NCBI GenBank assembly: GCA_025923995.1
Contig: JAICEW010000017.1
Coordinates: forward strand, 1-37,318
DNA from: Vicinamibacteria bacterium
Lineage (GTDB): Bacteria; Acidobacteriota; Vicinamibacteria; Fen-336
DNA length: 37,318 nt
Direction: 5' to 3'
A program made the position numbers and the translations under genes. Within the stretch, counting starts at the first letter, position 1. Each line of letters opens with the position of its first letter. This document shows positions 6,792 to 14,661 of the stretch, piece by piece. The notes below the pieces were generated by a model that saw only the letters and a list, made by a program, of their open reading frames with translations, ran no database searches and was not told the origin of the DNA.

Positions 6792-8924
6792 TCAGGGCAT
6801 CTCGCCCAGCCAGAGGCGCGCGGTGATCCGGACGCGCTCGAACACCACGCGGTCGCCGGACGGCGACAGGGCGGGCATGCGCACGTAGCCGTCGAACCGC
6901 TCGTTCGCGGTCAGGCAGCGCTCGGGGCCGCCAGAGGTCGGCACGAGGCAGACGTTCCACGCGCCCGCGCGCTGCGCGGCGAACACGATGCTCCGGCCGT
7001 CGGGCGTGAACTCGCCCGGCCAGCTGTGCTCGGGACGCGACGTCAAGGGGCGCATCGGCCCGCCCTCGGCGGGCATGAGGCCGAGGACGGTGTCGCCCCG
7101 GCGGAGCGCTTCGACGGCGAGCGTCCGCCCGTCGGGCGACCACGTCGGCCAGCCCATGCCCTCGGGGTCGTCCGTGACCCGCCGCGGCGTCCCGCCCGGG
7201 AGGTCGGCCGTCCAGATCTGGAACACGTCCTCGTCGGAGGGCATCCGCATGAAGGCGACGCGACGGCCGTCCGCCGAGACCTTGGCCGTCCAGATCGCGG
7301 TGTCGCTGCTGAGCAGCACCTCCTCCCGGCCGCTCGCGGGGTCGAAGGCGACGAGCCGCATCCCCCTGCGCTCGGTGATCGGCTCGGTCACGACCACGCG
7401 CCCGTCGCGCAGCCACGAGAAGTGGGACCGCGCGATCGGGGCGGCGCGGGCCGCGTCCACCCTCCGCCCGTCCGCGTCGGCCATCCAGAGCGACCAGCCG
7501 CCGCCCGGGCGGAAGACGCCCAGCGCCAGCCGCTCGCCGTCCGGCGAGAACGCGGGCGCCATCGCCCGCAGCGTGAGCTGCGGCAGCAGCGGCCGAGGTG
7601 GCCCCGCGGCGGACCCGTCCGGCGCCAGGTCGACCTGGTCGATGCCGTGGTGCGCCTCCGCCTCCACGTACGCGAGCCGCCGGCCGTCGGGCGCCAGCGC
7701 CAGCTGCCCGCGGCCGATGGCCGAGCCGGCCGTGACCTCCTCCGCCTCGCCCGCCGCCGCGCCCTCGGCGGAGAGGCGCAGGCGCAGCAGCCCGCCTCCC
7801 GGGTCGTCGGGCACGGGCGGGGTGAACGCGACGTAGAGCTCGCGCGCGTCGCGCCCGAAGAAGACCTGGTCGACGTCGCTCGCGAAGCGGCTCAACCGAC
7901 GCGCGTCCGTACCGTCGGGCCGGATCGTCCACACCGCCGCGCCCGCCGAGTACGCGATGCGCGCGCCGTCGGGCGAGAAGGAGGGCGAGCCGTGCCCCCA
8001 GCCCGAGCGCTTCGTGAGGATCCGCGGCTCGCCACCCGCCGCGGGCACGGTCCACAGCACGGAGCCGCTGCCGGCGGAGTAGCCCAGCGGGTGGGTGGGC
8101 GTCTGGGACTGGAACACGATCGTGCACGCGTCGGGCGACCAGGCCGGACGTCCTCCGAACGGCGTGAGCCGGCGCGGGGCGCCTCCCAGCGCGGGCACGA
8201 CCCAGATGCCGCCGCGGCCGAGCGAGACGTACGCGACGTGCCGGCCGTCGGGCGACCACGCGGGCTGGATGTTCTGCTGCCCGTCGGAAGTGACGGCGGT
8301 GTCGCGCGCCGTGGCCTCGAGGCCGCGCACGTAGATCTCGAAGCTCCCGGTCCGGTCGGACGCGAACGCCAGGCTGGCCCCGTCCGGAGAGAAGCTGGGG
8401 AAGCCGTTGATGCCGGGCGTCGTCGAGAGCAGGACGGGCGGCCGTGTCGCGGACGCGCGCGCGTCGGCGCGATCGCGTGAGCGCCACCAGCCGGCCGCGA
8501 CGGCGGCCGAAGCGAGCAGGGCCGCCACGGCGAGGAGCAGTCGCCTCCGGCCGGGGCGTCGCGCGGCCGGCCGGACCGGCGGAGGCAGCGCCCCGGTCGG
8601 GGCGAGCCCGTCCAGCACCCGAACCGGCGCGATGAACCGGTACCCGCGCGTGGGCACCGTCTCCACGTAGCGGGCGTCGCGCGCGTCGTCGCCGATCGCC
8701 TTGCGCAGCTGCGCGACCACCCGCGTGAGCGCGCTCTCCGTGACCGCGGTATCGCGCCACACGGCCGCCTGCAGCTCGCCCTTGGTCACGAGCCGGCCGC
8801 GCCGGGCCAGGAGGACGAGCAGCACCTCGAGGGCCTTGGGCTCCAGGTCGAGGGCCTCGCTCCCACGCAGGGCCCGGAAGCCGGCCTCGTCCACGGTGAC
8901 GTCGCCGAAGGAATAGACCGCCAC
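6792..8924 (-). CDS. Membrane-anchored winged-helix regulator with TolB/PD40 propeller
   Basis: 710 residues. Residues 1-100 are an OmpR/PhoB-type winged helix (SFGDVTVDEAGFRALRG ... ESALTRVVAQLRKAIGD ... VETVPTRGYRF), the CadC/ToxR arrangement. One membrane helix at about 128-146 follows basic residues. The remainder is a periplasmic beta-propeller of PD40/WD40-like repeats, recognisable by recurring FSPDG and WSPDGR motifs. It is probably a one-component sensor that binds a ligand outside the membrane and DNA inside. It starts at GTG 8924 with GGAGG 4 bases upstream, and that site is buried in an inverted repeat. It is divergent from the aspartyl protease, which is a plausible target. Confidence 0.88.
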   Translation of the reverse strand: MAVYSFGDVTVDEAGFRALRGSEALDLEPKALEVLLVLLARRGRLVTKGELQAAVWRDTAVTESALTRVVAQLRKAIGDDARDARYVETVPTRGYRFIAPVRVLDGLAPTGALPPPVRPAARRPGRRRLLLAVAALLASAAVAAGWWRSRDRADARASATRPPVLLSTTPGINGFPSFSPDGASLAFASDRTGSFEIYVRGLEATARDTAVTSDGQQNIQPAWSPDGRHVAYVSLGRGGIWVVPALGGAPRRLTPFGGRPAWSPDACTIVFQSQTPTHPLGYSAGSGSVLWTVPAAGGEPRILTKRSGWGHGSPSFSPDGARIAYSAGAAVWTIRPDGTDARRLSRFASDVDQVFFGRDARELYVAFTPPVPDDPGGGLLRLRLSAEGAAAGEAEEVTAGSAIGRGQLALAPDGRRLAYVEAEAHHGIDQVDLAPDGSAAGPPRPLLPQLTLRAMAPAFSPDGERLALGVFRPGGGWSLWMADADGRRVDAARAAPIARSHFSWLRDGRVVVTEPITERRGMRLVAFDPASGREEVLLSSDTAIWTAKVSADGRRVAFMRMPSDEDVFQIWTADLPGGTPRRVTDDPEGMGWPTWSPDGRTLAVEALRRGDTVLGLMPAEGGPMRPLTSRPEHSWPGEFTPDGRSIVFAAQRAGAWNVCLVPTSGGPERCLTANERFDGYVRMPALSPSGDRVVFERVRITARLWLGEMP

Positions 8925-8928
8925 GGCC

Positions 8929-8962
8929 CCTCCGAGGCCTTTCCGAGGGAAATCCTCGGAGG
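8929..8962 (-). promoter_or_regulatory. Nested inverted repeats over the regulator's ribosome-binding site
   Basis: CCTCCGAGG (8929-8937) is exactly complementary to CCTCGGAGG (8954-8962). A third copy, TCCGAGG (8942-8948), can also pair with 8954-8960 through a 5-nt loop. In minus-strand mRNA the arm next to the start codon contains the GGAGG Shine-Dalgarno of the GTG at 8924. The two helices are mutually exclusive. As DNA it could equally be a cluster of operator half-sites for the winged-helix protein. Confidence 0.5.
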
Positions 8963-9004
8963 CGCATCACGACTCCCCCACGGTCCCCGCCGAGCTTGCG
9001 GCTC

Positions 9005-9010
9005 GGAGGT
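9005..9010 (+). promoter_or_regulatory. Strong ribosome-binding site deciding a TTG start
   Basis: GGAGGT sits 5 bases before TTG 9016. This full anti-Shine-Dalgarno match is the reason for calling the protease from a TTG codon; no ATG or GTG in this frame has a comparable site. Confidence 0.6.
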
Positions 9011-9015
9011 GGACC

Positions 9016-9864
9016 TTGCGCAAGTCTAAGGGAACTGCGTGGTTGGCGGCCATGGTCGGGCTGGGGCCGTGGGCGGCGGGTGCTCACGACGCGATCCCCT
9101 TCGTGCGTGGAGAGCGGGACGCGATCGTGGTGTCCGTCGGGGTCGAAGGCCGCGGGCCGTTCCCCTTCCTCCTCGACACCGGCACGGCCGTGACGCGCGT
9201 CGACGCGGAGCTCGCAGGCGAGATGGCTCTCCCCCGCATCGGCGACACGGAGGTGGTCACGCTGGCCGGCAGGCAGAGGGTCGGCCGGTACCGCGCCTCA
9301 CGCCTGGCCCTCGGACCCCACGTGATGGAGGCGGTCGACGTCCTGGCCGGCCCCACGGTACCGCTGCCCGACGTGGGCGTGCCCATCCGCGGCGTGCTGG
9401 GCCAGTCCGCGCTCGCGCGCATCAGCTACGGGATCGACTACCGCCGCCGCCGCGTCGTCTTCAGCCGACCCTCCGGAGACCGGCTGGTGCGGGTTCCGCT
9501 CGCCTGGCGGGAAGGGCGGCCGGCCGCGGTCGTGCGCGACGGGGACGCGCGGGCGCTCGCACTCGTCCTCGACACCGGGCTGGACGCGCCCGTCCTGTTC
9601 GAGAGGCGCGGCCGCCCGCTGCCCTATCCGGACGTCCGCGGCCTGCGCTACGCGGCATCGACGAGCGCGGGCCGCGCCGACCTGCGCGCGGTCTCGGTGC
9701 CCTCGCTCGAGCTGGGCGCCCTGCGCCTGCGCGGCCTGACGGCCGCCGTGGTGGACGACGTGGCCGCGGGCGGGCGCGAGGAGGACGGCCTGCTCCCGGC
9801 GCGGCTGTTCGCGTCGGTGTTCCTCGACCGCGAGGCGAGCGTGATGGTGATGGAGGCGCGCTAG
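9016..9864 (+). CDS. Retropepsin-like aspartyl protease, exported
   Basis: 282 residues. A basic N-terminus and hydrophobic stretch (about 8-23, ending AAGAHA-like) suggest export. Two catalytic-type Asp-Thr-Gly motifs are present: LLDTGTAVTRVD (D54) and LVLDTGLDAPVLF (D186). This single-chain, two-lobe pattern resembles bacterial gag-polyprotein-type aspartyl proteases. A conserved Leu-Gly segment (GVLGQSALARISYGIDY) follows the first motif, as in those families. It starts at TTG 9016, supported by GGAGGT. It is divergent from the winged-helix/TolB regulator with about 90 bp between. It converges with the glycosyltransferase gene, sharing a 4-bp CTAG overlap at the stops. The substrate is unknown. 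Confidence 0.8.
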   Translation: MRKSKGTAWLAAMVGLGPWAAGAHDAIPFVRGERDAIVVSVGVEGRGPFPFLLDTGTAVTRVDAELAGEMALPRIGDTEVVTLAGRQRVGRYRASRLALGPHVMEAVDVLAGPTVPLPDVGVPIRGVLGQSALARISYGIDYRRRRVVFSRPSGDRLVRVPLAWREGRPAAVVRDGDARALALVLDTGLDAPVLFERRGRPLPYPDVRGLRYAASTSAGRADLRAVSVPSLELGALRLRGLTAAVVDDVAAGGREEDGLLPARLFASVFLDREASVMVMEAR

Positions 9865-11030
9865 GAGCGAGGCACGAGCGACTGGAGGAAGCCCTCGACC
9901 CGGCCCTCCACGACGTCCCAGCCGTACTCGCGGCGCACGTAGTCACGGCCGGCCGCGCCGAGCGCGCGGCCGAGCTCCGGTCCGTCCACGATGCGCCGCA
10001 GCGCCTCCGCGAACTCCGCGTAGCCGCGGTAGAACAGCCCGCCCCCGCTGCGCACGCACTGCCCCTCGAGCACCTTGCAGGCCGCGTTCACCAGCACCGG
10101 CCGGCCCATCGCCCAGGCCTCGAGCACGATGACCGACAGGCTCTCGTACGCGCTCGGCATCAGCAGCACGTCGCAGCCCGCCAGCAGCGCGAACTTCTCC
10201 TCCTCGCTCACGAAGCCGAGGTGGCGCAACTTGGGATGGTCCGGGATGGGCAGCGCCGGCTTGCCCACCAGCACCAGCGGCGGGACTTGCGGCCACTCGT
10301 CGGCCAGCCGCCGGTAGTACGCGAACAGCTTGTCGGCGCCCTTGTTGCGGTCGATGCGCCCCGCGTAGAGCAGGTAGCGTTCGGGCAGGGCGTGGCGCCC
10401 GCGCACGTCGGCCGCCCTCCAGGCCTCGGGCACGTTGATGCCGCTCCCGATCACGACCGAGGGCACGGACTCGTTGCCGCTCACGCCGTTCACCAGCGCA
10501 CGCTCCTCCGGCGTCAGGTAGAGGATGCCCCGGGGCGCGCGGAACAGCGGCGCGAAGACCGGCAGCTCGACCGCCGGGTCCTCCTCCGCGGTCGGGACCA
10601 GCACCGCGCGGTCGGCCACGGCGGGCAGCCCGAAGAACGACTGGTAGTACCGGTACGAGTAGAACACCACGACGTCCGCGGGCCAGCCCGGCAAGGCCCT
10701 GACCAGCAACGGGCACACGGGCCCGTTCTCCACGACCCACTGCCGCTCCTCGTCGAGCGTGTGCTCCTCGTGGTAGACGAGGTCCTGGATCAGCGAGAAG
10801 CGGTGCTCCGACCGCGGGCGCGCGACCGGGAAGCGCCGCACGCGCAGGCCGTCGACGGTGTCCTCGCCCGGCGGGTAGTGGTTGCGCCACTCGATGTAGT
10901 CGAGCGCGCAAGTGGTCGCGATCTCGACCTGGTGGCGCCGCGCCAGGCGCGTGGCCAGCCAGCGGCAGTGCAGCTCGGAGCCGCCCGCCACCTCCAGGCC
11001 GTACCGCTGGATGACGAACAGGATGCGCAC
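9861..11030 (-). CDS. GT4-type glycosyltransferase (copy 1)
   Basis: 389 residues with a GT-B fold. The N-terminal half opens MRILFVIQRYG..VAGGSELH, the glycine loop of the acceptor domain. The C-terminal nucleotide-sugar domain has LYAGRIDRNKGADKL, a PLVLVGKPALP strand and an EX7E-type motif in SAYESLSVIVLEAW. This points to a retaining GT4 enzyme acting on a cell-surface or exopolysaccharide intermediate at the inner membrane face. Sugar and acceptor are unknown. It lies 4 bp downstream of an equally long paralogue, so the two should be co-transcribed. The start is ATG 11030. Confidence 0.9.
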   Translation of the reverse strand: MRILFVIQRYGLEVAGGSELHCRWLATRLARRHQVEIATTCALDYIEWRNHYPPGEDTVDGLRVRRFPVARPRSEHRFSLIQDLVYHEEHTLDEERQWVVENGPVCPLLVRALPGWPADVVVFYSYRYYQSFFGLPAVADRAVLVPTAEEDPAVELPVFAPLFRAPRGILYLTPEERALVNGVSGNESVPSVVIGSGINVPEAWRAADVRGRHALPERYLLYAGRIDRNKGADKLFAYYRRLADEWPQVPPLVLVGKPALPIPDHPKLRHLGFVSEEEKFALLAGCDVLLMPSAYESLSVIVLEAWAMGRPVLVNAACKVLEGQCVRSGGGLFYRGYAEFAEALRRIVDGPELGRALGAAGRDYVRREYGWDVVEGRVEGFLQSLVPRS

Positions 11031-11034
11031 CTGG

Positions 11035-12204
11035 TCAGCCGGCGACCGCGCGCAGCAGGCGGTCGTACTTCGCCATCACCACGTCCCAGGCGTAGTGGCG
11101 CTCGAAGTAGGCGCGCCCGCCGCGGCCCATCGCGTCCGCCTGCGCGGGGTGCTCGAGCAGCCACGACAGCGTCTCCGCGAACTCCTCGTACCCGCCGTAG
11201 TAGAGCCCGCCGCCCGCGCGCTGGACCTGTCCGCGCAGGACCGCGCACTTCGCGTTCACCAGCGCGGGGCGCTCCATCTTCCAGGCCTCCAGCAGCGCCA
11301 TCGACAGGCTCTCGAAGGGGCTGGGGTGCACGAGCAGCTTCGCGGCCCCGATCACCGACAGCTTCTCCGCGTCGGAGACGACGCCCAGGTGGGCGATGTT
11401 CACGTGCTGAGGGACGGGGAGGACCGGGCGGCCGATGAGCACCAGGTTGAGGTGCGGCTGCCGCTCCTGCACGAACCGCGCGAACTCGTCGAACAGCCGC
11501 GCGCAGCCCTTCTCGCGCTCGATGCGCCCGACGTAGACGATGAAGTCGCCCAGCAGGTCGAGCCGCTTGCGGATCTCGTCCGGCGTCACGACCGGCGCGT
11601 CCTCGATGCCCACGCCGACCACCTCGCCCGGCAGGTCGCGAGCACCCGTCATCCGCAGCAGCAGGTCCTTCTCCTCGGGCGAGTTGAAGGCGTACTGCGC
11701 GGGCAGGCGGAAGAACGGCTTGAACACGCGCAGGCGCACCGCGCCGTCCTCCTCCGCCGTCGGCACCAGGATGCTCTTGCGTGGCGCCACCTGCAGGCCG
11801 TGATAGGTCGTCCAGTAGCGGTACGAGAAGAAGACGAGCGCGTCGTAGTCGCGCTCGTGGGCGCGCAGGTGGTCGACGAGGCCCGGCGTCACCGGGCCGT
11901 GCGCCTCGACCCAGCGGCGCTCCTCGTCGTCGCTGTGCTCGAAGAAGTGGACCTTCGAGCTGAGCTCGTCGAACCCCTCCGGCGTGCGCCGGCGCGCGAC
12001 CGGGAACCGGCGGACCGGCACGCCGCCGACCTCGGCCCGACCGGGCTCGTAGCGGTTCTCCCACGTGAGGTAGTCGACCGCGCAGGTGGTCAGCACCTCG
12101 ACCTGGTGCGTGCGCGCGAGCCGCTGGGCGATCCAGCGCGCGTGCAGCTCCGCCCCGCCGACGATCTCCTCCCCGTAACGCTGGACGACGACGCCGATGC
12201 GCAT
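11035..12204 (-). CDS. GT4-type glycosyltransferase (copy 2)
   Basis: 389 residues, the same length as the downstream copy and alignable throughout: MRIGVVVQRYG..VGGAELHARW, FFSYRYW, SILVPTAEEDGAVRL, VYVGRIEREKGC, and the EX7E-type PFESLSMALLEAW. The pair clearly arose by tandem duplication but has diverged well beyond recent-copy identity, implying two different linkages or acceptors. It sits between the small partner protein (28-bp gap) and copy 1 (4-bp gap) on the minus strand. The start is ATG 12204. Confidence 0.9.
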   Translation of the reverse strand: MRIGVVVQRYGEEIVGGAELHARWIAQRLARTHQVEVLTTCAVDYLTWENRYEPGRAEVGGVPVRRFPVARRRTPEGFDELSSKVHFFEHSDDEERRWVEAHGPVTPGLVDHLRAHERDYDALVFFSYRYWTTYHGLQVAPRKSILVPTAEEDGAVRLRVFKPFFRLPAQYAFNSPEEKDLLLRMTGARDLPGEVVGVGIEDAPVVTPDEIRKRLDLLGDFIVYVGRIEREKGCARLFDEFARFVQERQPHLNLVLIGRPVLPVPQHVNIAHLGVVSDAEKLSVIGAAKLLVHPSPFESLSMALLEAWKMERPALVNAKCAVLRGQVQRAGGGLYYGGYEEFAETLSWLLEHPAQADAMGRGGRAYFERHYAWDVVMAKYDRLLRAVAG

Positions 12205-12232
12205 GCGCGCGGTCAGGACGCCGCGGCCGCCG

Positions 12233-12703
12233 TCAACGGCTCGCCCCCTCGGACGTCCGGCCGCCCTCGAGCGCCTCCAGCCGGGCCCGCAGCGCCTGGT
12301 TCTCGAGCTGGAGGCGGGCCGTCTCGCGGATGGTGTCGTGCAGCAGGTGGGCGAAGTACAGGTTGATCTGCGCCTGCCGGTTCAGCAGGTGGTCGGTGTA
12401 GAGGCGCACGAACGGGCGCACGACCTTCTTGGCCAGGATCAGCGCGCGGGCGGGAAGGCCGGTCCGCGTGGTGCGGATCAGGTAGTCGGTGTGGATGTTC
12501 CAGTCGTGGCTCTCGCCCAGCAGGCGCTCGAGCAGCTTGTCGTCGATGCGTGCGCCCTCGGCGTACGCGCGCAGGCGGACGGCGGCCAGCGCCTCCACCT
12601 CCTCGTCCGTGTAGATGCCGCGTGCGCGCTTGTCCTGGATGGACTGGCGGATCTCCTTCATGATGCCGACCACGTCCACCGCGGGCGCCTCCGGCTCCGG
12701 CAT
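12233..12703 (-). CDS. Small conserved protein of glycosyltransferase loci, C-terminal coiled coil
   Basis: 156 residues, soluble, no signal peptide. The N-terminal part (IMKEIRQSIQDKRARG..TDEEV) and the middle (NIHTDYLIRTTR..LILAKKVVRPFVRLY) resemble segments I associate with proteins and methyltransferases in O-antigen or exopolysaccharide clusters. The end (about 125-148, LQLENQALRARLEALEG) is a heptad-patterned coiled coil. No catalytic motif is seen. It may organise the two downstream glycosyltransferases, but that is inference from position. The start ATG 12703 has GGAGGAAG upstream. There is a 21-bp gap from the TIGR02757 gene. Confidence 0.7.
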   Translation of the reverse strand: MPEPEAPAVDVVGIMKEIRQSIQDKRARGIYTDEEVEALAAVRLRAYAEGARIDDKLLERLLGESHDWNIHTDYLIRTTRTGLPARALILAKKVVRPFVRLYTDHLLNRQAQINLYFAHLLHDTIRETARLQLENQALRARLEALEGGRTSEGASR

Positions 12704-12724
12704 GCCTTCCTCCAGGCGCGAATC

Positions 12725-13543
12725 TTACGCGAGCGAGCGGATCTGCGCGTCCTCCCGCCCCAGGCCGAGCTGGAACAGCGCGAAGTCGTACTTGACGGGG
12801 TCGAGCGGGTCCAGCTTCCGCAGCCGTTTCGTGATGTCGAGCGCCATGGGCCAGCCCGGCGAGCGGTAGCGCGTGAGCCCCAGGCGGCGGGCGACGGCCT
12901 GGACGTGCGCGTCGAGCGGGATCACCAGCGCGCGAGGCTCCACGGCCCGCCACACGCCCAGGTCCACCCCGCCGCGCCGGACCATCCAGCGCAGGAAGAG
13001 GTTGAGCCGCTTGCAGGCGCTGCCGTCCGCGGGCGACGAGAAGAAGAAGCGCACGCCCGCCCGCGCCGGCAGCGCGCGCTCGCCGTAGAGGCCCGCGTGG
13101 TCGAGGGCCAGGGCCCGCTCGGCGAACGAGACGAGGGAGGGGCCGACGTGCTCCGCGCCCTTGTCGTGCCCCTGCGCGAAGAAGGCCTCGATCGACCCGT
13201 GCGTCTGGCGCATGCGCGCCACGAAGCGCAGCAGGCAGGCCACGTCGCGCCCGTCGTTGAAGCGGTGCTTGAAGGCCGCGAGCCGCAGCGCCATCCGGCG
13301 CGCGTCGAGGCGGTCGAGCGCCCGCGCCGGGCGTTCCCCCAGCGCGTCCACCACCACCGCGATGCTGCGCCGGATCTGGCGGACGTTGCCGTAGGCGAGC
13401 GCGGCGGCCACGAAGCCCACCACCTCCTGGTCCGCCGGGTCGCGCTGGGCGCGGGCGAAGCGCAGCGGGTCGGGGTCCACGAAGCGGTGGTCGTAGTGCG
13501 CGTAGAGGCCGTCGAGCCGCTCGCGCAGCCGGTCGATCCGCAT
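12725..13543 (-). CDS. TIGR02757 family (DUF2400) protein
   Basis: 272 residues matching the TIGR02757/DUF2400 family of uncharacterised, mostly helical bacterial proteins. Recognisable segments are YAHYDHRFVDPDPLRF near the N-terminus, EVVGFVAAALAYGNVRQI, KHRFNDGRDVACLL, KRLNLFLRWMVRR and LVIPLDAHVQAVARRLGL. The last is reminiscent of HhH-type DNA glycosylase folds, but I see no proven activity. It appears to head the minus-strand unit leading to the glycosyltransferases, though the functional link is unclear. The start ATG 13543 has a GATAAT box 7 nt upstream and no Shine-Dalgarno. Confidence 0.85.
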   Translation of the reverse strand: MRIDRLRERLDGLYAHYDHRFVDPDPLRFARAQRDPADQEVVGFVAAALAYGNVRQIRRSIAVVVDALGERPARALDRLDARRMALRLAAFKHRFNDGRDVACLLRFVARMRQTHGSIEAFFAQGHDKGAEHVGPSLVSFAERALALDHAGLYGERALPARAGVRFFFSSPADGSACKRLNLFLRWMVRRGGVDLGVWRAVEPRALVIPLDAHVQAVARRLGLTRYRSPGWPMALDITKRLRKLDPLDPVKYDFALFQLGLGREDAQIRSLA

Positions 13544-13550
13544 GCCGCCG

Positions 13551-13556
13551 ATTATC
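13551..13556 (-). promoter_or_regulatory. Candidate -10 element (GATAAT) for the TIGR02757 gene
   Basis: On the minus strand GATAAT ends 7 nt before ATG 13543, implying a leaderless or nearly leaderless transcript. Its upstream region overlaps the divergent promoter of the deoxyhypusine-synthase-like gene. Confidence 0.4.
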
Positions 13557-13564
13557 GCCCTGCC

Positions 13565-13593
13565 TTGCGCGCGCCACGGGGGGCCCGTAGGAT
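13565..13593 (+). promoter_or_regulatory. Promoter of the deoxyhypusine-synthase-like gene
   Basis: TTGCGC (13565-13570) and TAGGAT (13588-13593) are separated by exactly 17 bp. The predicted +1 coincides with the A of ATG 13600, six bases past the -10, so the mRNA should be leaderless. No Shine-Dalgarno is present. Confidence 0.55.
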
Positions 13594-13599
13594 CGCGCC

Positions 13600-14655
13600 A
13601 TGAAAGACCATCGCGAGTTCCACGATGGGCGCGCCGACGGCCTGGTGCCGCTGGAGAGCCTCGACCTCGACCGCGTGAAGTCGTTCGCCGACCTCCTGCG
13701 CGCGATGGGCCGGACCGCGTTCAGCGGGCGGGCACTGGGCGAGGCGTTCGACGTGATGCTGGCCATGGCGCGGGACGCGGACTGCAAGGTCGTGATGACG
13801 CTGTCGGGGGCGATGACGATCGCCAAGATGGGACGCGTCATCACGAAGATGATCGACTCGGGGCTCGTGCACGCGATCGTGTCCACCGGGGCGCTGATGG
13901 CGCACGGGCTGTCGGAGGCGGTGGGCCTGGTCCATTACCGCCACGACCCGCGCGTGTCCGACGAGGAGCTCTTCGAGAAGGGCTACAACCGCGTCTACGA
14001 CACCCTGGAGATGGAGGCGAACCTCAACTACGTCGAGGAGTTCAGCTCCCGGGCCTTCGACGCCCTGACGGGCGAGCTCTCGAGCGAGATCATCTGCCGC
14101 GCGCTGGGCAGGCTGCTGGCCGAGGACGCGCAGGGCAAGGGCGTGCTGCGCAGCGCCTACGAGAAGGGCGTGCCCGTCTACGTGCCCGCCTTCACCGACT
14201 CCGAGCTGGGCCTGGACCTGGCGACGTGGGCCATGAAGAAGGCGCGCACCGCGGGCCAGACGGGCGCGGCCGTCCTCGACACGCTTCCGACCTACAACCC
14301 CTACCTGGACCTCAACAGCTTCGCGCGCTTCGCGCTGGGGGCGAAGCGCCTGGGCATCTTCACCATCGGCGGCGGCGTGCCCCGCAACTGGGCGCAGGAG
14401 GTGGGGCCCTACATCGACATCATGAACCACCGCCTGGACCTGGAGCTCCAGCCCCCGCGCTACCAGTACGCCGTGCGCATCTGCCCCGAGCCCACTCACT
14501 GGGGCGGCCTTTCGGGCTGCACCTACTCCGAGGGCGTCTCCTGGGGCAAGTTCGTGCCCGAGGCGGAAGGCGGCCGCTTCGCCGAGGTCTACGCGGACGC
14601 CACCACCGTGTGGCCGCTCCTGGTCAAGGGCGTGCTGGAGGAGCTAAAGCGCTGA
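13600..14655 (+). CDS. Deoxyhypusine synthase-like polyamine enzyme
   Basis: 351 residues, full length for the family. Visible family segments are VMTLSGAMTIAKMG, VSTGALMAHGL, GVLRSAYEKGVPVYVPAFTDSE, FTIGGGVPRNW (NAD-binding) and EGVSWGKF. K317 in the last corresponds to the lysine that forms the enzyme-imine intermediate in eukaryotic DHS. Bacteria lack the eIF5A substrate of true DHS, so this group is thought to transfer an aminobutyl or related group between small polyamines (homospermidine-type chemistry). No other polyamine gene is in the window. It is divergent from the TIGR02757 gene and converges within 6 bp on the PKD/InlB paralogue. Confidence 0.88.
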   Translation: MKDHREFHDGRADGLVPLESLDLDRVKSFADLLRAMGRTAFSGRALGEAFDVMLAMARDADCKVVMTLSGAMTIAKMGRVITKMIDSGLVHAIVSTGALMAHGLSEAVGLVHYRHDPRVSDEELFEKGYNRVYDTLEMEANLNYVEEFSSRAFDALTGELSSEIICRALGRLLAEDAQGKGVLRSAYEKGVPVYVPAFTDSELGLDLATWAMKKARTAGQTGAAVLDTLPTYNPYLDLNSFARFALGAKRLGIFTIGGGVPRNWAQEVGPYIDIMNHRLDLELQPPRYQYAVRICPEPTHWGGLSGCTYSEGVSWGKFVPEAEGGRFAEVYADATTVWPLLVKGVLEELKR

Positions 14656-14661
14656 CCCTCG

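Noticed and set aside
3641-6888. Long alternative frames on both strands over the secreted dehydrogenase gene
   Set aside because: Low-complexity Arg/Gly/Ala/Pro translations without recognisable motifs; the GSDH/PKD/Calx-beta frame explains the region.
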